DNA from: CAWEDP01 sp963807925
Lineage (GTDB): Bacteria > Acidobacteriota > Vicinamibacteria > Vicinamibacterales > CAVVIG01
NCBI GenBank assembly: GCA_963807925.1
Contig: CAWEDP010000002.1
Coordinates: forward strand, 2,170,001 to 2,234,000
Direction of reading: 5' to 3'
Length of the DNA: 64,000 nt
Shown: in pieces, positions 44,604 to 51,554 of the stretch
Layout of the letters: each line of letters opens with the position of its first letter
Position numbering within the stretch: the first letter of the stretch is position 1
Translations under genes and position numbers: made by a program
The notes under the pieces: model-generated
The model's input: only the letters and a program-made list of their open reading frames with translations
The model's database searches: none
Told to the model about the DNA's origin: nothing

Positions 44604-45618
44604 ATGCGAGCACTCACCGTCGTGGCAGCAGGCGTCGTCCTCGCGCTCTCCGGGACCGTTCCATCCGCCCAGAGCGCGGCCGCCGACACGTCGAGGGACG
44701 GCCGCCGCGTCTTCGTGCCGGCCAGGACCCCGTGGGGCGACCCGGACCTGCAGGGGATCTACACCAACAAGGACGAAAACGGCATCCCGATGGAGCGGCC
44801 CGCTCAGTTCGAGGGGCGAACGGCCGCGGACATCCGTCCGTCGGAGCTCCAGGCGCTGATCAGACAGCGGAACGAGGCGGGCGAGGAGCGGGCGCCGGGC
44901 ATTGGCGGCGCGGAGACGGGCGCCGGGCCGGTGCACTGGTACGAGGTACTACGGCGCGAAGAACAGCCGGCCGTGGCTCATCACCGATCCGGCTGACGGC
45001 CGGATCCCGCCCAAGACACCCGGCGCCGAACAGCGTCTCGCGCGTCTCGAGGCGGCCATGCGCACGCACGGCGAGGCGGACTCGGCGGAGGTCCGCAGCC
45101 TGTACGACCGGTGCATAACGCGCGGGGTTCCCGGGTCGATGATGCCGGCCATCTACGGCAACTCGTACCAAATCGTGCAGGCGCCGGGACAGGTAGCCAT
45201 CCGCTACGAGATGATCCACGAAACCCGCGTCGTCCCGCTCGACGGCCGGCCGCACGTCGGATCGAACATCCGCAGCTACATGGGCGACGCTCGCGGACAC
45301 TTCGAGGGGAACACGCTGGTCGTGGAGACGACGAACTTCAACGGGCTGAACGCAGCGGACCTGGCCGGCTACGGCTCGCCGGACCGCGACGCCACCCGGA
45401 ATCTGCGCATCGTGGAACGCTTCAAACCGGTCGGACCGCGCCTCGTCGAGTGGTCGGTGACCCTGAACGACCCCGACACGTGGACGCGGCCGTGGACCTA
45501 CGCGATGAATCTCACCCGCGACGAGAGTCAGCCGATGTTCGAGTACGCCTGCCACGAAGGCAACTACGGGCTCGTCGGCATTCTGAGCGCCGCACGCGCG
45601 GCAGAAGGGGCGAAGTAA
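44604..45618 (+). CDS. CHEGN-family exported protein, frameshifted (copy g)
   Basis: About 337 residues when one base is removed. The first frame (ATG 44604, AGGGGAAG upstream) has a signal peptide, RTPWGDPDLQGIYTNKDENG and GTAADIRPSEL-type spacing up to GPVHWYE. An extra G at 44945-44946 then breaks the frame. Deleting it joins WYE to YYGAKNSRPWLITDPADGR and the normal remainder: SLYDRCITRGVPGSMMPA, IRYEMIHETRVVPLDG, GHFEGNTLVVETTNF, LNDPDTWTRPW and YACHEGNYGLVGILSAAR. The only copy on the plus strand and without a DUF6152 or enzyme partner. Closest to copy b by motif wording. Confidence 0.72.
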
Positions 45619-45745
45619 CCGATGAAGCGGCACGTCCGGGAAGTCGATGTGCTGGTCGGCTCGACCACGGACGGAGACGCCCTGGCGTTCTGCGGCCTCG
45701 GGTGACATCGACTTGCGTGTGCGGCCCGGGCCCGGTGATGCGGTC

Positions 45746-46504
45746 ATGAGCGAGCGGCCGTCCGCGCATCCGCTGGACAATCCCGCCTGGACGGCGTTGC
45801 GTACGAACCATGCTCATCTGGCGGCCGGCGGCAACAGGGTCCGCCGGTATCCGGACCACCTGGCGCCGATCGCCGGCATCGGCCGGGCGGACGCGGCAAC
45901 CCTCGACGATCTCGCTGCGCTCGTGCCCGAGAACGACTGGATCTCGATGCCGGCGACCCTCGAGGGCGTGGCGGGAATGGTGCGCGCGCCGCTGCGGGTG
46001 ACGCTCGCGAAACGACTGGTGCAGATGGTGTGCACGCAGCTGGTCGAAGTGCCCCCGATCGGCGCGGAACTGTGCGTGCTGTCGGATCGCGATGCCGACG
46101 AGATGGTCGCACTTGCCCACCTGACGCACCCCGGGCCGTTCCGGTCCCACACCTACACGTTCGGGCTGTACCTCGGCATCCGGGTGGACGGCGTGCTCGC
46201 GGCGATGGGCGGACAGCGGATGCACCTGCCCGGCTATCGCGAGGTCAGCGCCATCTGCACGCATCCCGACTTCCGCGGACGCGGTTATGCAAAGCTCATC
46301 GTGTCGCGCCTCGCGGCGGCGATATTCGGGGAGGGGCTCACGCCCTTCCTGCACGTTCAGGAAGAGAACGCCGCGGCGCAGGCGCTCTATTGCAGCCTGG
46401 GATTCGTCGAGCGGGCGCGTCTGCCGCTGGTCGTGGTCGCGCGGGAGATGCGTGCCGGCGCGGGAGACCAACAGGTCATCGCCAGCGGCGATCGTGAATC
46501 GTGA
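45746..46504 (+). CDS. GNAT family N-acetyltransferase
   Basis: A 252-residue acetyltransferase with the GNAT fold in its C-terminal half (FR47-like). The acetyl-CoA pyrophosphate loop is ICTHPDFRGRGYAKLIVSRL near 172-191, followed by TPFLHVQEENAAAQALYCSLGF near 205. The N-terminal 100 residues (NPAWTALRTNHAHLAAGG) form a second, substrate-side domain. ATG 45746 is used because the open frame before it lacks coding character. The acceptor is unknown. Confidence 0.87.
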   Translation: MSERPSAHPLDNPAWTALRTNHAHLAAGGNRVRRYPDHLAPIAGIGRADAATLDDLAALVPENDWISMPATLEGVAGMVRAPLRVTLAKRLVQMVCTQLVEVPPIGAELCVLSDRDADEMVALAHLTHPGPFRSHTYTFGLYLGIRVDGVLAAMGGQRMHLPGYREVSAICTHPDFRGRGYAKLIVSRLAAAIFGEGLTPFLHVQEENAAAQALYCSLGFVERARLPLVVVAREMRAGAGDQQVIASGDRES

Positions 46505-46509
46505 CTCCG

Positions 46510-47004
46510 CTATTTCTGCGGAGCCGGGGCTGTCTGGGGCGGCGTGGTCGGCGTGTAGTTCCGGCGGCCGTAGTTGGGCCGATAGTGCATGTGACAGCTC
46601 GTGCACGAGGTGACGAGCTGCTGGTTGAGCGCGACGATCGCGTCGACGTCCTTCTTCTTGGCCGCCGCGAAGGCGGCGCGGCCGGCCTCGGCCAGCAGCT
46701 TCGCGTCGGTCTGCCATTGTCCCTGATCGCGGGCGCGTCCCGGCATCATCAACAGGTTGCCGAACTCGGCCAGCGCGAGCGCCTTTCCCTGCAGATCGTT
46801 CCATTCGACGTCGTTTGTCGGCGCGCTGCGCTCGATGTAGAACATCGCGTCGGAGTACGGATAGATGACCTTCAGCATCAGCTCGCTCATGGTGCCGACC
46901 GGCGCCGGCCGCGCGGCGGGCGCCGCCGGCGCCTGAAGCTCCTGCGCGTGCAGCGCGCCAGCCAGCGTCACCGCCGAGAGCACCAACCATCCACCTCGTC
47001 GCAT
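46510..47004 (-). CDS. exported c-type cytochrome (cytochrome c' fold)
   Basis: A 164-residue protein with signal peptide (1-20) and a C-terminal heme site CTSCH near 134, the arrangement of four-helix-bundle cytochromes c'. MSELMLKVIYPYSDAMFYIE near 39 starts helix A and carries a Met that could be the second ligand. The C-terminal tail is Pro/Ala-rich. It converges on the GNAT gene with 5 nt between stops. It might accept electrons from the PQQ dehydrogenases or bind NO/CO as other cytochromes c'; both are inference. Confidence 0.86.
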   Translation of the reverse strand: MRRGGWLVLSAVTLAGALHAQELQAPAAPAARPAPVGTMSELMLKVIYPYSDAMFYIERSAPTNDVEWNDLQGKALALAEFGNLLMMPGRARDQGQWQTDAKLLAEAGRAAFAAAKKKDVDAIVALNQQLVTSCTSCHMHYRPNYGRRNYTPTTPPQTAPAPQK

Positions 47005-47115
47005 CGCCTGTCTCCCCTTCGCCGCGGGAGTCTACCATCGTTCACAGCGCGCCCCGCGCGAAACCTTCAGGCGTGTGCGTTGTTGTAGGATCGGCGGCTC
47101 CAGGAGGAACAGACG

Positions 47116-47598
47116 ATGCGATTCGTGATGCACTGGGCCGGAGCGGCGATGCTCACCCTGTCGGCGACCACCGCGCTCGCGCAGATGCCGAATTCCTACG
47201 GCATGTCGGTGACCGGCGAGAGCGCCAAGAAGGCCGCGGCGGCCGCACTCGCCGAAGCACGCAGGAACAACTGGACGATGGCCGCCGCCATCGTGGACAC
47301 GGCCGGCGACCTCGTGTACTTCGAGAAGGTGGACGGCACGCAGGCCGCGAGCACGCTGATCGCCATCGACAAAGCGCGATCGGCGGTCCGCTTCAAGCGG
47401 GCCACCAAAGAGCTGCAGGACGCGCTGGCTGCAGGCGGCGCCGGACTCCGCATGCTCGCGCTGCAGGGCGCCGTGCCGGTGGAGGGCGGCATCCCGCTGC
47501 TCGCGGACGGCAAGATCGTCGGGGCGATTGGCGTGTCGGGCGGAACGAGCGTGCAGGACGGTCAGTGCGCGAAGGCGGGGGCGGAGGCGGTGAAGTAG
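47116..47598 (+). CDS. exported GlcG/HbpS family heme-binding-like protein
   Basis: A 160-residue protein with signal peptide (1-22) and a full GlcG/HbpS domain: AAAAALAEARRNNWTMAAAIVD near 39, TASTLIAIDKARSAVRFKRAT-type helix near 78, GAVPVEGGIPLLADGKIVGAIGVSG near 114, and a C-terminal GAEAVK. AGGAGG lies 7 nt before the ATG. Family members bind heme or act in oxidative-stress sensing. The bound ligand here is not established. Confidence 0.87.
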   Translation: MRFVMHWAGAAMLTLSATTALAQMPNSYGMSVTGESAKKAAAAALAEARRNNWTMAAAIVDTAGDLVYFEKVDGTQAASTLIAIDKARSAVRFKRATKELQDALAAGGAGLRMLALQGAVPVEGGIPLLADGKIVGAIGVSGGTSVQDGQCAKAGAEAVK

Positions 47599-47616
47599 CG
47601 AGGCTCGCCCTGCACG

Positions 47617-47656
47617 AGAAAAGGCCAGAAGCGACGATCTTCAATCGCTTCTGGCC
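47617..47656 (-). terminator. rho-independent terminator
   Basis: GGCCAGAAGCGA (47623-47634) and TCGCTTCTGGCC (47645-47656) form a perfect 12-bp stem with a 10-nt loop. On the minus strand it is followed by TTTTC, so it ends transcription of CHEGN copy h; it also lies downstream of the convergent GlcG-like gene. Confidence 0.8.
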
Positions 47657-47710
47657 CCGGCACCGGTTCCTGATTGCAGACTGTCAGATTTCGAGTTGTC
47701 ACGCCGCACC

Positions 47711-48784
47711 CTACTGAGGCCCGCCCTCTCCCGCCGCCGTGCCCGGCGTCGCGTTGATGTTCCCCTGCACGGCGCGCCGCGGACGGAAGATGCCCTTCGC
47801 GGCATCCTCGGCAAGCGCCTGGTCTTCCGCGCGCTCGCCGCTCAGCACGTTCCGGAGCATGTAGTTGCCCTCGTGACAGTCGTAGGCCAGCAACTGGAAG
47901 CCCGGCGGGGAGATGAGCGGCACCCGGATCGTGAACGGCCGCGTATAGGTCTTCGGATCGTCGATGTGGATCTGGTACTGCAGCTCGTCGGGCGCCGTGC
48001 GCGTGAACCGCTCTACGATCCTCATGTCTGCACTGTGCCGCAACCCGTTGCCGTTCAGCCCGATGCTGGTCTGGTCGGTCAGGTTCGTGGTCTCGACCAC
48101 GAGCGTGCTGCCTTCCCAGTGGCCCCGCGAATCGCCCATGTACTGGCGGATTTTCGAGCTGATGTGCGGCCGGTTGTCGAGCGGAATGACGCGCGTGTCG
48201 TGCACCATCTCGTAGCTGATCACGACCTCGTTCGGCGTCTGCAGGATGCGGTTGCCGTTGCCGTACACGACCGGCAGCACCGAGCCGACGATGCCGCGCG
48301 TGATGCAGCGATCGTAGTTGGTGAAATCGGTCGTGCTCTCGAACGGACCGTTGCCGAAGGTCCCCCGGTCGCGCGGCGCCCGGCGCTTCTCGGCCTCGGC
48401 GGTCAAGGGCGGAATCTTGCCGTCGCCGTCCACGATGAGCGACGTCTGGTTGAAGGATTTCTTCAGCCAGGCATTGTCGTCGCAGAAAGCGCCGCACCGC
48501 GCGTCCGATCGCTTGCGGGTGGCTTCGTCGCGCTTCAGCTTGTCGGCAAACTCCGCGTCGGTCAGTTCGACGCGTCCGGCGAACTGCTCCGGCCTGGCCA
48601 GCGGAATGCCGATCGCGCCGTCGCTGGTCCACGTGCCGGAGATGTCGGGATGTCCCCAAGGGGTCTTCGGTGAGGTGAACTTCTTCGCGGCAGGCGCCGC
48701 CGGCTTGTCGGCCTGCGCGTATGCGGGCACCGCGGCGACGACTGCGGCGAATCCGATGGCGCACGCCAGGAAATGCGTCCTCAT
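47711..48784 (-). CDS. CHEGN-family exported protein (copy h)
   Basis: A 357-residue exported protein, the longest copy. Signal peptide 1-23 (VPAYA), then SPKTPWGHPDISGTWTSDG near 39, GDGKIPPLTAEAEKRRAPR near 120, TNYDRCITRGIVGSVLPV, ISYEMVHDTRVIPLDN, GHWEGSTLVVETTNL near 219, IDDPKTYTRPF and YDCHEGNYMLRNVLSGER. A CGAFCDDNAW cysteine pair near 95 is not seen in the other copies. The C-terminal extension FRPRRAVQGNINATPG is unique. It follows DUF6152 copy 4 and ends at a strong terminator. Confidence 0.76.
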   Translation of the reverse strand: MRTHFLACAIGFAAVVAAVPAYAQADKPAAPAAKKFTSPKTPWGHPDISGTWTSDGAIGIPLARPEQFAGRVELTDAEFADKLKRDEATRKRSDARCGAFCDDNAWLKKSFNQTSLIVDGDGKIPPLTAEAEKRRAPRDRGTFGNGPFESTTDFTNYDRCITRGIVGSVLPVVYGNGNRILQTPNEVVISYEMVHDTRVIPLDNRPHISSKIRQYMGDSRGHWEGSTLVVETTNLTDQTSIGLNGNGLRHSADMRIVERFTRTAPDELQYQIHIDDPKTYTRPFTIRVPLISPPGFQLLAYDCHEGNYMLRNVLSGERAEDQALAEDAAKGIFRPRRAVQGNINATPGTAAGEGGPQ

Positions 48785-48944
48785 ACCCGCCTCCTTGAAT
48801 CGCGGAATGGGAAAGAGAGATCGCCGAATGGGAGAGAGAAATGGGGTGATGCAGTGATGGGCGACCGGATGCCGGCGATGGAAGGGACGGGGCGATGCCT
48901 CATCACCCCGTCTCCTTCAACTCTTCATTCCGGCGTGCCGTCTG
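48785..48944. other. spacer between DUF6152 copy 4 and CHEGN copy h
   Basis: 160 nt, unusually A/G-rich for the window, with two imperfect copies of GAATGGGAAAGAGAGATCGC-like sequence and a 9-bp inverted repeat (GGGGTGATG at 48843-48851, CATCACCCC at 48901-48909). The two minus-strand genes may therefore be transcribed from separate promoters. Confidence 0.4.
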
Positions 48945-49361
48945 CTACTTCTCGGGGCGTTCGTCCGGAGCGCCGGTGCCCGACGAGCCGACAAACAGCT
49001 TGCGGCCGTCCTGATAGGTGATGTCGCGGCCGTTGGCGCGCATCGCCCCGTCCTTGGCCTGATAGCCCTCGACCGTGATCACCGTGCCCGGCAGCAGCGA
49101 GCTCTTGTTGAAGCCGCGGCGCAGCAGCGCGTTCGGCGCGCCCGCTTCCACCATCCAGTTCTCGACCTTGCCGTCCGGCTTCTTCACGTCCATGTGGATC
49201 CACGCATGCGGGTTGATCCACTCCATCTGGGTGACGGTGCCGGTCATCTTCACCGGCTTCTGCGCGTCGTACTCGGCCGCGAACGAATGGTGCGCCAGGA
49301 CAGGCACCGCGGCCATCAGCAGCCCGGCTCCAACGATGACAACAGACAGCTTTGATCGCAT
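48945..49361 (-). CDS. DUF6152 family exported protein (copy 4)
   Basis: A 138-residue protein. Signal peptide ends PVLA, giving a predicted mature start HHSFAAEYD. MEWINPHAWIHMDVKKPDG and LLRRGFNKSSLLPGTVITVEG follow, then KLFVGSSGTGAPDE, near-identical to copy 2. GGAGGAGAG precedes the ATG at 49361. Upstream of CHEGN copy h on the same strand, the fourth instance of the pairing. Confidence 0.86.
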   Translation of the reverse strand: MRSKLSVVIVGAGLLMAAVPVLAHHSFAAEYDAQKPVKMTGTVTQMEWINPHAWIHMDVKKPDGKVENWMVEAGAPNALLRRGFNKSSLLPGTVITVEGYQAKDGAMRANGRDITYQDGRKLFVGSSGTGAPDERPEK

Positions 49362-49386
49362 CGAACTCTCCTCCAGCGTTAGCCCT

Positions 49387-50703
49387 CTATTCTACAATTG
49401 CCTGCCACACAGCATTCTCGAAATCGCGCTGCAGAGGCCCTGTGGCGGTCTGCATCATGATAATCGAAACCATGTTCTCTTTCGGATCGATATTCACGTT
49501 GCACCCGTAAGCCCCCGCCCAGCCGAAGGTTCCCGCGCCGACGCGCAGCCCCGCCGCCACCGGGTCGAGCACCATCTGCATGCTCAGGCCGAACCCCATA
49601 CCGTGCGCCGGGCGCCCAAACTGTCCGTTGACCATGTCGCCCGTGTGGTTCGAGGTCATCAACTCGACAGTCCTGGGGCCCAGGTACCGCCGTCCGTTCA
49701 ACTGCCCGCCATTCAGGAGCATCTGGGCAAATTGCGCGTAATCGGCCGCCGTGCTCATCAGGCCGCCGGCCCCCGAAAAATACACCTGGCTGACGTTCTG
49801 GTTCTGATTCTCGCTGCGCACCAGACTGCCCGCCTGCCGCGTGTAGAGCGTCACCAGCCGTCCGGCGGCATCGCCGACCGGGTAGAAGCCGGTGTCCTTC
49901 ATGCCAAGCGGCTCGAAGAGGCGCTGCTTGAGGAACTGTTCGAAGGTCTGTCCGGACGCCACTTCCACGACGCGGCTGAGGACCTCGAACCCGGCCTGAC
50001 CGCTGTAGCGCCACAGCGTGCCGGGCTGGAAATCCAGCGACACAGCGGCCAGCCTCGGAATGTAGGTCGCCAGCGTGTCGGTCGGCGTCCGCGGCGCCAC
50101 GGTGGCGGCGACCGCGTTGCCAAGGCCGCCGCTCATCAGACCCGACGTGTGAGTCAGGAGGTCGCGGATCGTGATTTCACGGCTCGCCGACACCGTGTCG
50201 AATTCCACGGGGGCGGCGCCCCGGCCGGCTCCCGCCGCGGCACCCCGCCCGCTTCCCGGCCCGCCGCGGCCGCCTCCGGCGCCAGGCGCGGCGCCCGGCT
50301 TCGGCACGGCGACCTTGTTCAGGTTCTTGAACTCGGGGATGAAGCGCGACACGGGATCGGTCAGGCGGACCTTGCCTTCCTCGACGAGCATCATCACCGC
50401 GACGCCGGTGATCGGCTTGGACATCGACGCCAGTCGGAAGATGCCGTCCTTCGGCATCGGCTTCTGGGACTCGATGTCCATGACGCCCTGCGCCTCGAAA
50501 TGCGCGATGCGCCCCCTGCGCGCCACCAGCGTGACGACCCCCGAGAGCTCTTTCGCGTCGATGTGCCGCTGCACCGCCTCGTGAACGCGCTGGAGGCGAT
50601 CGGACGACAATCCGACGTCCTCCGGCTTGGTCGTCGTCGGGACGAGCGCCATGGTCAAGGGGATCGACGCGAGCGCCACGACCGTACAGACCAGACGATT
50701 CAT
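49387..50703 (-). CDS. serine hydrolase, class C beta-lactamase family, exported
   Basis: A 438-residue beta-lactamase-fold hydrolase with a signal peptide (1-20). Catalytic SMSKPITG (SxxK) near 93 and the tyrosine motif YSGQAGFE near 233; a HGMGFGLSMQ segment stands where the KTG triad usually falls. Between conserved blocks is an unusual Gly/Arg/Ala-rich insert (about 135-160, GGGRGGPGSGRGAAAGAGRG). Family members hydrolyse peptides or esters (EstB, DD-peptidase or beta-lactamase-like). ATG 50703 is used; an ATG four codons earlier is possible. It follows the receptor remnant on the same strand. Confidence 0.87.
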   Translation of the reverse strand: MNRLVCTVVALASIPLTMALVPTTTKPEDVGLSSDRLQRVHEAVQRHIDAKELSGVVTLVARRGRIAHFEAQGVMDIESQKPMPKDGIFRLASMSKPITGVAVMMLVEEGKVRLTDPVSRFIPEFKNLNKVAVPKPGAAPGAGGGRGGPGSGRGAAAGAGRGAAPVEFDTVSASREITIRDLLTHTSGLMSGGLGNAVAATVAPRTPTDTLATYIPRLAAVSLDFQPGTLWRYSGQAGFEVLSRVVEVASGQTFEQFLKQRLFEPLGMKDTGFYPVGDAAGRLVTLYTRQAGSLVRSENQNQNVSQVYFSGAGGLMSTAADYAQFAQMLLNGGQLNGRRYLGPRTVELMTSNHTGDMVNGQFGRPAHGMGFGLSMQMVLDPVAAGLRVGAGTFGWAGAYGCNVNIDPKENMVSIIMMQTATGPLQRDFENAVWQAIVE

Positions 50704-50783
50704 CGGTCCCTCCATCGAAACGCCCGGGAGGGTAGCATGAATCGCCGATCCGCCGACGACCGCCAGACACCGGTCCGTCCACG

Positions 50784-51472
50784 TCAGAAGTCGAACTGGA
50801 CGCTGAATTTCAGGAACCGCGGCGTCATGATGCTGAGCGGCTGCAGCCATGGGTTGCCGCCAACCGCCACCGGGTTGTACGTCTGGTTGTAGGTCAGCAC
50901 CGGCGAGCGGTTCAGGGCGTCGTAGATCTCGAGGCCGACGTTGGTCCGCGTCTCGCCGAACCTCAGGATCTTCGCGACCTTGAAATCGAGCTCGTTCACG
51001 CGGTCGCCCCACACCTGGCCCGGCTGCACGAGGTTCACCGTGGCGCTCGTTGCGTTGAACGAGATCGTGTACCCGCCGCCGCCGGGCAGCCGCGGATCGT
51101 CGGGCGCCGCCACGGAGAACGACGCGTAATCCGCCGCGCTGGACAGCACGTTGTCGGTGACGGTGAAGTTGTTGAGCCACCGGCGCGTGCCCGCTCGAGC
51201 AGCAGCTTGTTGGTGGCGGCCGACTGCCACGAGGCCTGCTGCACGCGCTGGAAGCGATGGCGCGTACCCGCCCGCCTCCGGCGCCGAGTCGGCCGCGCTC
51301 CCGAACACGTACTCGAACACCCTGTCGCTGGTCGGATTCCGGCAGCCGGACCCGTCCGGCGTCCACGTGGCGCCGTTGCACGGGTGCTGCTCGTCCCAGA
51401 ACAGGTTCAGCTTGTTCCGCGGCGTCAGCTGCGCGTCAGGCGCGCGCTGCCGATGGAGCAGCTGTCGGCGTT
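50784..51472 (-). pseudogene. TonB-dependent receptor remnant with internal deletion
   Basis: A decayed copy of the receptor upstream. The C-terminal part (from about 51186 down to 50784) reads RRWLNNFTVTDNVLSS to RFLKFSVQFDF, the strand that closes the barrel. Upstream, 51188-51472 matches the middle of the intact receptor (53428-53711), out of frame. Relative to the intact gene about 1.04 kb is missing at the junction near 51186. The N-terminal half (signal, CarboxypepD_reg, plug) is absent. 143 bp (51291-51433) are identical to 53529-53671, while the C-terminal part is more diverged, so the remnant is a mosaic. Confidence 0.82.
51291..51433 (-). repeat. 143-bp exact direct repeat, copy 1
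   Basis: Identical over its full length to 53529-53671 at an offset of 2238 bp. It lies inside the receptor remnant, suggesting recent duplication or gene conversion between the two receptor genes, or an assembly collapse. Confidence 0.85.
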
Positions 51473-51496
51473 ATTGAAGGAACTCGAAGGAAGTCG

Positions 51497-51529
51497 AAAA
51501 AAACGCCCGGCCGGCGGGGCCGACCGGGC
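51497..51529 (-). terminator. rho-independent terminator of receptor 1
   Basis: On the minus strand GCCCGG-T-CGGC and GCCG-G-CCGGGC form a GC-rich hairpin followed by seven T residues (51503-51497), 26 nt after the receptor stop codon. It isolates the receptor from the remnant downstream. Confidence 0.85.
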
Positions 51530-51554
51530 GCACGCGAGGCGAGAGGGACGCGAT

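Noticed and set aside
45621..45704. 27-codon plus-strand frame after CHEGN copy g
   Set aside because: Too short, no convincing ribosome binding site or relatives in the window; it may be the trace of a decayed gene.
48843..48909. 9-bp inverted repeat GGGGTGATG/CATCACCCC
   Set aside because: About 50-nt loop and no T-tract; not convincing as terminator or riboswitch.
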